Origin: JAGOUA01 sp964428975
GTDB taxonomy: Bacteria; Patescibacteriota; Patescibacteriia; 2-12-FULL-60-25
Direction of reading: 5' to 3'
Length of the DNA: 64,000 nucleotides
Assembly (NCBI GenBank): GCA_964428975.1
Contig: CAYSAI010000003.1
Span: forward strand, 42,315 to 106,314
This document shows, piece after piece, positions 58,134-64,000 of this stretch. Each line of letters opens with the position of its first letter. Positions within the stretch are counted from its first letter, which is position 1. Below the pieces are notes generated by a model, which ran no database searches, had not been told where the DNA came from, and saw only the letters and a list, made by a program, of their open reading frames with translations. A program made the translations under genes and the position numbers.

Positions 58134-59554
58134 TCCCAGGTCTTTCTCTTGCTCAATGTCGCGAGGCGCTTGCTCAAAAAGAGGTGTCTTCGCTTGAGCT
58201 CACGCAAGCCTATCTTGAGCGTATTCACGCACAAAACCCCTCGTTGAACGCGTATATCACTGTATGTGAAGACGAGGCGCTCGCACGTGCGCGGCGTTCG
58301 GATGAGCGTCGTGTGCGAGGCGAGGCCTCTCATGCGCTGGATGGTGTGCCTATCGCGCTGAAAGATAACCTCTGTACGCAAGATCTGCGTACAACGGCAG
58401 CTTCGCGTATCCTTACGAACTATCATCCTGCGACGGATGCAACGGTCGTCGCACGCTTGAAACAGGCGGGTGCGGTGTTTCTCGGCAAAACAAATATGGA
58501 TGAATTCGCGATGGGTTCATCCACGGAACATTCCGCGTTTGGCGTCACGAAACATCCTTTAGATGCGACGCGTGTTGCGGGAGGGTCGTCCGGAGGAAGT
58601 GCGTGCGCCGTCGCGAGCGATCTTGCGCCTGCCGCGCTTGGTACGGATACGGGCGGTTCGATTCGTCAGCCAGCCGCGTTCTGCGGAATTGTTGGGTTCA
58701 AGCCAACGTACGGCACGGTGTCGCGTTCGGGAGTGATCGCGATGGCGTCGTCGTTTGATCAGGTTGGTCCGATGACGAAAACGGTTGAGGACGCCGCTCT
58801 GCTCTTTGAGGCGATTCGTGGTGTGGATGCTCTCGATCAAACGACGAGCGATACGCGAGTGTCCTCTTTTCAGTCGAATGTCTCGCTTGAAGGGGTACGC
58901 ATCGGTTTGCCGCGTGAAGCATGGCAGGCGGAAGGACTTGCTCCGTCCGTTCGTTTTGCGACGGAACAGGCGATCGAAACCATGAAAGCCCTGGGCGCGG
59001 ATGTGCGCGAGGTGAGTTTGCCGTATGCGAACGAGGCGCTCGCCGTGTACTACGTGCTTGTTCCTGCGGAAGTGTCGGCGAACCTCTCGCGGTTTGATGG
59101 GGTTCGCTACGGCGCGCGTGCGAAGACGGAAACGCTTCTCGAGCTGTACGAACGCTCGCGTGAAGAAGGGCTTGGCACGGAAGTGCGTCGGCGCATCCTC
59201 CTTGGAACGTACGTTCTCTCGAAAGGGTATGTTGATGCGTACTATCGAAAAGCGCGTAAAGTACGTCGGTTGATTGCTTCCGCTTACGATGAGTTGTTTA
59301 AAGAGGTGGATATGCTTCTCACGCCAACAACGCCCAATCCTGCGTTTACGATCGGCGAAAAAATCAACGATCCGCTCGCGATGTACCTCGAAGATGTGTT
59401 TACCGTGGGGGTGAATGTCGCGGGCGTGCCGGCCATTTCGATTCCGTGTGGTCGCGAAGAGGGAACGGGGCTTCCTATGGGTGTGCAGCTTATTGGCAAG
59501 CGGTTTGATGATGGAAGGCTGTTGTCCTACGCCCATGCGTATGAGAGAATTTAG
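58130..59554 (+). CDS. gatA: Glu/Asp-tRNA amidotransferase subunit A
   Basis: GatA releases ammonia from glutamine for making Gln-tRNA or Asn-tRNA. The 474-residue amidase has the Ser-Ser-Lys triad: Lys in GVPIALKDNLCTQ, Ser in VAGGSSGGSACAV and the nucleophilic Ser in GTDTGGSIRQPAAFCGIVG. It also has FKPTYGTVSRSG and the C-terminal GLPMGVQLIGKRFDD. It implies the indirect route to Gln-tRNA or Asn-tRNA in this organism. Confidence 0.97.
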   Translation: MIPGLSLAQCREALAQKEVSSLELTQAYLERIHAQNPSLNAYITVCEDEALARARRSDERRVRGEASHALDGVPIALKDNLCTQDLRTTAASRILTNYHPATDATVVARLKQAGAVFLGKTNMDEFAMGSSTEHSAFGVTKHPLDATRVAGGSSGGSACAVASDLAPAALGTDTGGSIRQPAAFCGIVGFKPTYGTVSRSGVIAMASSFDQVGPMTKTVEDAALLFEAIRGVDALDQTTSDTRVSSFQSNVSLEGVRIGLPREAWQAEGLAPSVRFATEQAIETMKALGADVREVSLPYANEALAVYYVLVPAEVSANLSRFDGVRYGARAKTETLLELYERSREEGLGTEVRRRILLGTYVLSKGYVDAYYRKARKVRRLIASAYDELFKEVDMLLTPTTPNPAFTIGEKINDPLAMYLEDVFTVGVNVAGVPAISIPCGREEGTGLPMGVQLIGKRFDDGRLLSYAHAYERI

Positions 59555-59556
59555 GT

Positions 59557-60036
59557 ATGTTCCAATTTCTTCTTGACGCTTCTCCCACGGCTGCTGCGTC
59601 CGTATCTTCTCCGGACGCGTTACTTGTTGTGGTGCTTGTCCTGCTGATTGGGGCTGGCGGTGTGTGGTTTTGGATGAGTCAGAAGCACGGCGGTGGTTCA
59701 GATTGGGACGCGATGGAACGCGAAAAAACGCGAAAAGCTTGGAAAGAAATCGAAGAGCTTGTAGCGCAAAACAGCTCGATGGGGCGAAAACTCGCGATCA
59801 TCGAAGCGGATAAGCTCCTCGATACCTGTTTACGACGCGTTGGTTTTCCAGGGGAAACGTTCGCCGAACGGCTCAAAGTGGCGGAATATCAGCATCCAGC
59901 CTTGCGTATGGTGTGGACGCCACACAAATGGCGAAATCAGCTCGTGCATGAAGCGCATTTCACGATCACCGATCGACAGGTACGCGAAAGCCTCAAGCTC
60001 TATCGCGACGCCCTGCGAGCGCTCAAAGCGGTATGA
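59557..60036 (+). CDS. Membrane-anchored HEPN-like protein
   Basis: A 159-residue protein with one membrane helix (about 20-40, DALLVVVLVLLIGAGGVWFW) and a helical cytoplasmic domain. The domain contains KLAIIEADKLLDTCLRRVG and then WTPHKWRNQLVHEAHF, where RNQLVH fits the HEPN RNase signature R-x4-H. A final helix has LKLYRDALRAL. The HEPN assignment is by eye and moderate. It lies 2 bases after gatA and overlaps lgt by 4. Confidence 0.65.
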   Translation: MFQFLLDASPTAAASVSSPDALLVVVLVLLIGAGGVWFWMSQKHGGGSDWDAMEREKTRKAWKEIEELVAQNSSMGRKLAIIEADKLLDTCLRRVGFPGETFAERLKVAEYQHPALRMVWTPHKWRNQLVHEAHFTITDRQVRESLKLYRDALRALKAV

Positions 60037-60800
60037 TTCCGTTTTTTGGACTTGAAAACATCTCTTTTTTTGGATTGACGATTCATGTATGGGGCCTGTT
60101 TGTCGCGTCTGGCTATGCGTTTGGAACGTTTATTGCCTATAAAAGAGCAAAAACAGTGGGGCTCTCTCAAGAACAGGTGCTCTCTCTTGCGACGTGGCTT
60201 TTTTTTGGCGCGATGATCGGCGCGCGACTGTTTCATGTATTGGTGTACGAACCCGCGTATTATTTCGCCGCGCCTCTTGAAGCGATTGACCCTCGCTTAC
60301 CGGGATTTTCCATGATGGGAGGTTTGCTTGGAGCGGCAGCCGTTTTTGTGTGGCGCGTCCGCCTACTTCGTTTGGATGCGCTCGCGTATGCTGACACGCT
60401 TCTTTGGGGTGTACCATGGGGGTGTGGTGTCGGACGGATCGGGTGTTTCTTGATTCATGACCACCCAGGAACGCTCACGCACAGTATTCTTGGCGTGCAG
60501 TATCCAGATGGTTCGGTGCGTCATGATCTGGGTCTGTATCTCTCGATGGCAGGATTTTTCATGGGAGGAATATTTCTCTTATTGAATCGAAAACCACGTC
60601 CAAAAGGGTTTTGGACGGCGAGCTATTTGCTCCTTGAGGGGCTTTCGCGCGTCTGGCTTGATGCGTATCGCATCGTAGACACGCGATATTTTGGATGTAC
60701 GCCCGCACAATGGCTTGGAGCTCTTTTTGCGCTTGTGGGCATTGTGTGGCTGATTCGACTTGTCCCAAAACGAGCAAGCGGCTATCCTGCGCGGGTATGA
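60033..60800 (+). CDS. lgt: Prolipoprotein diacylglyceryl transferase
   Basis: Lgt attaches diacylglycerol to the lipobox cysteine. The 255-residue membrane enzyme shows IHVWGLFVASGYAFG, ARLFHVL, SMMGGLLGAA (for the SxxGG(F/L)xG motif) and the signature VGRIGCFLIHDHPG, where most Lgt proteins have GRxGNFxN. The Arg and His are kept. Its likely client in the window is the DUF192 lipoprotein. Confidence 0.92.
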   Translation: MIPFFGLENISFFGLTIHVWGLFVASGYAFGTFIAYKRAKTVGLSQEQVLSLATWLFFGAMIGARLFHVLVYEPAYYFAAPLEAIDPRLPGFSMMGGLLGAAAVFVWRVRLLRLDALAYADTLLWGVPWGCGVGRIGCFLIHDHPGTLTHSILGVQYPDGSVRHDLGLYLSMAGFFMGGIFLLLNRKPRPKGFWTASYLLLEGLSRVWLDAYRIVDTRYFGCTPAQWLGALFALVGIVWLIRLVPKRASGYPARV

Positions 60801-61474
60801 CCTCTCAACAGAAACTCATCGGCGTGATTATCGGTGTTGCGGTGATGCTTTTTGGTGGGCTTCTCTTCGCGCTTGTGAAGATGCCGTCAGATAGTACCCT
60901 TCCTACAGGAGAGATCGTGTTTTTAGATGAGCAAGCTTCTACGCAAGGAAAACAAGACGCGAAGGTCGTGGTGCGGATGTATTCCGATTTACAGTGTCCC
61001 GCTTGTCGTGCGGCAGAACCCGCTCTCAAAACGATCATGCAAGCGTATGGCGATCGGGTGAAATTCGTGTGGAAGGATTTTCCTCTTGTTTTTATTCATC
61101 AAAACGCGCGTGCGGCAGCGAATGCGGGGCGATGTGCAGAAGCACAAGGGAAGTTTTGGGAGTATCACGATCGACTGTTTGATACACAGGAGGCGTGGTC
61201 GCGTGAGCGAGATCCAAAAGAGCGTTTTACGCAATTTGCGCGTGAAGCAGGGTTAAATGAAGGAGATTTTTCCGCGTGCTATAAAGAAAAGCGGTTTGAT
61301 GATCGCGTGATGGCGAACGTTCGTGAAGGGGAAAAAAATGGCGTGAATTCCACACCCACATTTTTCATCAACAACAGGCAAGCACTTGTGCGAAGCGAGG
61401 CGGATTGGCGCAGCGCGCTTGAGACGGTGCTAAAAGCATCAGAAAAATCGACAACTTCCACAGCTTCCCCTTGA
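60797..61474 (+). CDS. DsbA-like thioredoxin-fold protein (CPAC)
   Basis: A 225-residue protein with an N-terminal membrane helix (about 6-27) and a DsbA/thioredoxin_4 domain outside the cytoplasm. The active-site pair is in SDLQCPACRAAEP; the cis-Pro loop is NSTPTFFINN. It probably makes or shuffles disulfides in exported proteins. The start overlaps the lgt stop (ATGA). A second, related protein follows at 61553. Confidence 0.9.
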   Translation: MTSQQKLIGVIIGVAVMLFGGLLFALVKMPSDSTLPTGEIVFLDEQASTQGKQDAKVVVRMYSDLQCPACRAAEPALKTIMQAYGDRVKFVWKDFPLVFIHQNARAAANAGRCAEAQGKFWEYHDRLFDTQEAWSRERDPKERFTQFAREAGLNEGDFSACYKEKRFDDRVMANVREGEKNGVNSTPTFFINNRQALVRSEADWRSALETVLKASEKSTTSTASP

Positions 61475-61482
61475 CGAAACGC

Positions 61483-61511
61483 TTGTTTCTCGCCGCGTGC
61501 CTTCCTATAAT
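61483..61511 (+). promoter_or_regulatory. Promoter of the second DsbA-like gene
   Basis: TTGTTT (61483-61488) and a perfect TATAAT (61506-61511) with a 17-base spacer. A TTGACG at 61471-61476, holding the upstream stop codon, has no -10 box at the right distance. Confidence 0.75.
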
Positions 61512-61552
61512 GGGGAGGCTTTATTCTTTTTCTGCTTTTTCGATCCTCTTCT

Positions 61553-62314
61553 ATGGAAACTATGGAAACACCGCGCGTACAAGGATTTTGGGATGGAAGT
61601 CCGAAGATGACGTTTTTGATGGGTCTTTTCTTGGGTATTGCGCTTTCTTCCACGCTTGGTCTTGGGCTGGTTGTGGGAGGAGTGGTCAATGGGGTCAAGA
61701 CGGCGTCAGATGCACAGCAAGTGGCACAGGTGCCAACGCTACCAGTCGGTGATCCAGGCGATCAACCGCCTCCTGCAGGTCCTGTGAAACCCATACAGCC
61801 AACGGAGTTCATCAAGGGGAATAAGAACGCGAAAGTCACGCTTATCGAGTATTCTGATTTCGAATGCCCTTTTTGTAAGCGGTTCGCGCCAAGCGTCACG
61901 CAGGCTTTGAAAGATTTTCCAAACGATGTACGTCTCGTGTATCGACATTTCCCTCTTCGATCCCTTCATCCAAACGCGCAGAAAGCCGGAGAAGCGGTTG
62001 AATGTGCAGGAAAACTCGGGGGGGCTGATGCGTTCTGGAAGATGCACGATAAGCTCATTGCAGATACGGCGATGTCGCTCGACAATATGAAGAAGTTCGC
62101 GAAAGAGGTGGGTCTCAACCAAGAAAAGTTTAACACCTGTCTTGATAAAAACGAGATGGCGCCAAAAGTCGAGAAAGACTTCAATGAAGGTGGCGCCGCA
62201 GGTGTGGAAGGTACGCCAGCGACCTTTATTAACGGAAGTCTCACAAGTGGGGCTATTCCGTACGATGGTGCGGGTGGCTTAAAGGAGAAAATCCAGCAAG
62301 CGATCGCCAAATAA
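61553..62314 (+). CDS. DsbA-like thioredoxin-fold protein (CPFC)
   Basis: A 253-residue protein: a short cytoplasmic N-terminus, a membrane helix (about 23-47), a proline-rich linker (DPGDQPPPAGPVKP) and a DsbA domain with active site YSDFECPFCKRFAP. The cis-Pro loop is EGTPATFING. The tandem pair of CPAC and CPFC proteins suggests different redox roles, for example oxidase and isomerase, which is inference. An ATG at 61562 is also in frame. Confidence 0.92.
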   Translation: METMETPRVQGFWDGSPKMTFLMGLFLGIALSSTLGLGLVVGGVVNGVKTASDAQQVAQVPTLPVGDPGDQPPPAGPVKPIQPTEFIKGNKNAKVTLIEYSDFECPFCKRFAPSVTQALKDFPNDVRLVYRHFPLRSLHPNAQKAGEAVECAGKLGGADAFWKMHDKLIADTAMSLDNMKKFAKEVGLNQEKFNTCLDKNEMAPKVEKDFNEGGAAGVEGTPATFINGSLTSGAIPYDGAGGLKEKIQQAIAK

Positions 62315-62315
62315 C

Positions 62316-62345
62316 AAAAAAGAACGCTTCGGCGTTCTTTTGTAT
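62316..62345 (+). terminator. Intrinsic terminator after the second DsbA-like gene
   Basis: AGAACGC (62321-62327), loop TTCG, GCGTTCT (62332-62338), with A tract before and TTTTGT after. Confidence 0.9.
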
Positions 62346-62403
62346 TGGTCGGTTGGACAAGAAAGAGCTTGTTGCATAGGGTTATCTTGGAAGGAGGTTC
62401 CCC

Positions 62404-62958
62404 ATGAACCCTCGCTTGAAGGCACGGCGGATCGATCTCGAAGGAAAGTATTTCGAAGTGCGGCATGACGAACTCATTCATCAGGATGGACGTGAGAGTC
62501 GGTATCACTACATCAAGGTGCTGTTTTCTTGGGTGCTCGTGGTTGTGCGAGCACAAGATCCGTTGCAGAGGGGCTACGGCAGTATCCTCTTCGTTCACCA
62601 GTATCGACATCCTGCAGGAGGCATCTGTTTTGATCTTCCTGGTGGGATGGTTGATCCTGGCGAATCTCCTATAGCGGCAGCGCATCGTGAACTTTTCGAA
62701 GAGACGGGCTATCGCACAGAACGACTTCGCTCCATTGGAAGCGTATCACCGTTTGGGGGAATGGTTGCGACGGTAGGAGAGATATTTCTCGCAGAAGGAG
62801 TGCTGACCGATACAGGAATACCCCATCTCGATGCGGGAGAAGAAGGTTTGTCTCATATATGGATCTCTCGGGCAGAGATTCATGAGATGCTGAGATGCAC
62901 ACCACATATGATCGGTGGACCAAGTCTTGCGGCGATCATGATGGCGGACGTGAGCTGA
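62404..62958 (+). CDS. Nudix hydrolase, ADP-ribose pyrophosphatase-like
   Basis: A 184-residue Nudix protein. The Nudix box fits GX5EX7REUXEEXGU: GGMVDPGESPIAAAHREL followed by FEETGY. Upstream LFVHQYRHPAGGICFDLPGG matches the ADP-ribose or sugar-nucleotide pyrophosphatase group (NudF-like). The substrate is not certain. AAGGAGG at 62391-62397, 6 bases before the ATG, is an unusually strong ribosome site for this window. Confidence 0.9.
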   Translation: MNPRLKARRIDLEGKYFEVRHDELIHQDGRESRYHYIKVLFSWVLVVVRAQDPLQRGYGSILFVHQYRHPAGGICFDLPGGMVDPGESPIAAAHRELFEETGYRTERLRSIGSVSPFGGMVATVGEIFLAEGVLTDTGIPHLDAGEEGLSHIWISRAEIHEMLRCTPHMIGGPSLAAIMMADVS

Positions 62959-62980
62959 CACGCATTACGCGTGTTTTTTG
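62958..62980 (+). terminator. Terminator after the Nudix gene
   Basis: ACACGC (62958-62963), loop ATTAC, GCGTGT (62969-62974), then TTTTTG. It begins at the last base of the stop codon. A TATACT box (62984-62989) follows and may serve the next gene. Confidence 0.8.
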
Positions 62981-62997
62981 TGGTATACTTCTTTTAC

Positions 62998-63420
62998 ATG
63001 AAAACGTTTTCTCGTGAGCTGCGGCTCGCTCGGGTCGCTCTTTTTCTTATCTACGGATGGTTCGGTATGGTCAAGGTGATTGGGTTTAGTCCTGCCTCAC
63101 CACTCGTGAGCGCGCTTCTCCACGCGACGGCTCCGTGGATGAATGAGAGCTTGTTCATGCTTGGATTCGCTCTGTTCGAGGTGTTAATCGGAACGGCGTT
63201 TCTTCTTATTGGCGCACGTCCGTGGGTGGTGCATCTTTTTTTCCTGCACATGGTGATGACGATCGCTCCGCTCATTGTGTTGCCGGAAGAATCGTGGAGT
63301 GGTTTTCTCATTCCTACGCTCACGGGGCAATATATTATTAAAAATGTCGCACTGATCGCGCTTGTACGCATCTTGACAGCGAGCGAACAATTACACGCGA
63401 AAAGGGACCCTCAGCTCTAG
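62998..63420 (+). CDS. DoxX/DUF417-like membrane protein
   Basis: A 140-residue protein with four membrane segments (about 10-28, 48-68, 72-92, 108-128). YGWFGMVKVIGFSPASPLVS and GQYIIKNVALIALVRI resemble the DoxX/DUF417 (YkgB-like) group, a family of small membrane proteins without a clear biochemical role. The ATG at 62998 is used because the longer frame runs into the terminator. Confidence 0.7.
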   Translation: MKTFSRELRLARVALFLIYGWFGMVKVIGFSPASPLVSALLHATAPWMNESLFMLGFALFEVLIGTAFLLIGARPWVVHLFFLHMVMTIAPLIVLPEESWSGFLIPTLTGQYIIKNVALIALVRILTASEQLHAKRDPQL

Positions 63421-63456
63421 GTGCCACAAACGGAGAACTGCATGCATGGCGGAAGA

Positions 63457-63690
63457 TTAATCTTGAATCTCCTTTTTCGCTGTTCGCGATACATACCAGG
63501 CTGCCAGTATTCCAATCCCAAGATCGTCCAGCCAACCTAAGAACGGGATGAAATCTGAGACAGGATCCATAGGCCAGAGCAAATACACAATAGCGAGAAC
63601 GAGTAATGCTTTCGGCTTCCAATTCGTGCGCTTGTCGATAAGAAAAAGATACATCTTTTTCCAATGGGGACTAAAGGAGTGGCGAGGCAT
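63457..63690 (-). CDS. DUF1232 (YkvA-like) small membrane protein
   Basis: A 77-residue protein with a basic N-terminus and the DUF1232 core: ALLVLAIVYLLWPMDPVSDF followed by IPFLGWLDDLGIGILAAWYV. The P-x-D-xx-D-xxP motif (PMDPVSDFIP) is complete. Function unknown. It converges with the DoxX-like gene. Confidence 0.88.
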   Translation of the reverse strand: MPRHSFSPHWKKMYLFLIDKRTNWKPKALLVLAIVYLLWPMDPVSDFIPFLGWLDDLGIGILAAWYVSRTAKKEIQD

Positions 63691-64000
63691 AGAAAGAGTC
63701 TTTCATGGGAGTGAGCTAAAAGCGAGTTGATTCTGATTCATGGCCAGGACAAGCTTTTTACACGACTTTGTTCGTGATACAAGCCTCGACGAGACCGTGA
63801 CGAGATAACGCGCATTTTTCCGCTTGATAGAAACACTTTAGTCAAACAACTCACTTTTAGCTCAAACATAAGAAGAGATGAATATCTTGACAGAATGAGC
63901 TTACCATGAAACAGAAAAACCTCCAGAGAAGGAGATTTTTCTACATGGCGGTGTTTATTGGACAAAGTTCGAATGTATTTTGCTGATAATCCTGATTCCG
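63691..64000. other. No supported gene at the right end
   Basis: The last 310 bases hold no convincing protein gene. There is a hairpin at 63915-63940 and a short open frame from the ATG at 63906 that ends at 63986 (26 codons). Another frame from the ATG at 63973 runs off the edge and could be the start of a gene outside the window. Confidence 0.5.
63915..63940. terminator. Bidirectional terminator-like hairpin
   Basis: AAAAACCTCC (63915-63924) pairs with GGAGATTTTT (63931-63940) with one mismatch. A and T tracts on both sides would allow termination in either direction. Confidence 0.6.

Noticed and set aside
61471..61476. TTGACG overlapping a stop codon as a sixth stop-embedded promoter
   Set aside because: There is no -10 box at 16-18 bases. 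The real candidate is TTGTTT with TATAAT further downstream.
63738..63965. Minus-strand open frame at the right end
   Set aside because: No family resemblance, no ribosome site, and it covers a bidirectional hairpin.
1..64000. CRISPR arrays, insertion sequences, prophage
   Set aside because: No regularly spaced short repeats, transposase, integrase or phage structural genes were seen. The repeats present are short palindromes or coding repeats.

Overview
The window reads as ordinary chromosome of an uncultivated Candidatus Patescibacteria (CPR) bacterium, most like Parcubacteria. This is inferred from gene content, not from a marker tree. Genes are tightly packed with many 4-base ATGA overlaps. 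SecA, Rel, HPF and GreA are slim, and the str operon (rpsL-rpsG-fusA) has no tuf gene after it. There are many short membrane proteins of the kind seen in CPR genomes. Release factor 2 is present and TGA ends genes throughout, so the code is standard (table 11). No transposase, integrase, CRISPR array or rRNA was found.

Layout. 0-4.5 kb: end of parA, parB, a bifunctional Rel protein and three small CPR proteins. 4.7-5.7 kb: a complete arginine kinase (phosphagen kinase), very unusual for this lineage. 5.7-8.2 kb: GC-rich orphan ORFs with strong promoters, strong Shine-Dalgarno sites and hairpins. 8.2-16.5 kb: rplY, a DUF3048 protein, map, prfB, era, a TRAM-type rRNA methyltransferase carrying an in-frame palindromic repeat, and a RelE-type toxin-antitoxin pair. 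16.5-22.3 kb: SpoU methyltransferase, GT2, murJ, bactofilin, then mraZ-rsmH-ftsL with a clear three-box MraZ operator. 22.3-24.2 kb: repeats and a three-gene orphan operon built from repeated RNA-hairpin modules. 24.2-31 kb: membrane-anchored Clp ATPase, WecA/MraY-type transferase, rplU, Smr, a Fic remnant with a VbhA-like partner, and tRNA-Val and tRNA-Leu. 31-46 kb: ligA, a 1039-residue surface protein, hpf, secA, a probable minus-strand RNA gene, rpmB, an M50 protease, the str operon and a tgt lacking its zinc site. 46-64 kb: mreBCD-mrdA, greA with a leader terminator, lysS, serS, lepA, a NYN protein, gatCA, a HEPN-like membrane protein, lgt, two DsbA-like proteins, a Nudix hydrolase and small membrane proteins.

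Functionally the window serves translation (prfB, rplY, rplU, rpmB, rpsL, rpsG, fusA, lepA, lysS, serS, gatCA, hpf), envelope and shape (murJ, mreBCD, mrdA, mraZ-rsmH-ftsL, lgt, secA) and chromosome upkeep (parAB, ligA).

The strongest candidate for something undescribed is the 22.5-24.1 kb operon. Three small ORFs are each preceded by a two-hairpin RNA module just before the ribosome site. The module copies differ only in predicted loops, apart from one compensatory base-pair change. Each ORF is also followed by another hairpin, and two of the proteins look paralogous. Its promoter carries an 11-base upstream element at exactly the same distance from the -35 box as the promoter of the orphan locus at 5.8 kb, which hints at shared control. 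A second genome-style observation is that several good promoters have their TTGAC -35 box built around the TGA stop codon of the preceding gene, always with a 17-base spacer.
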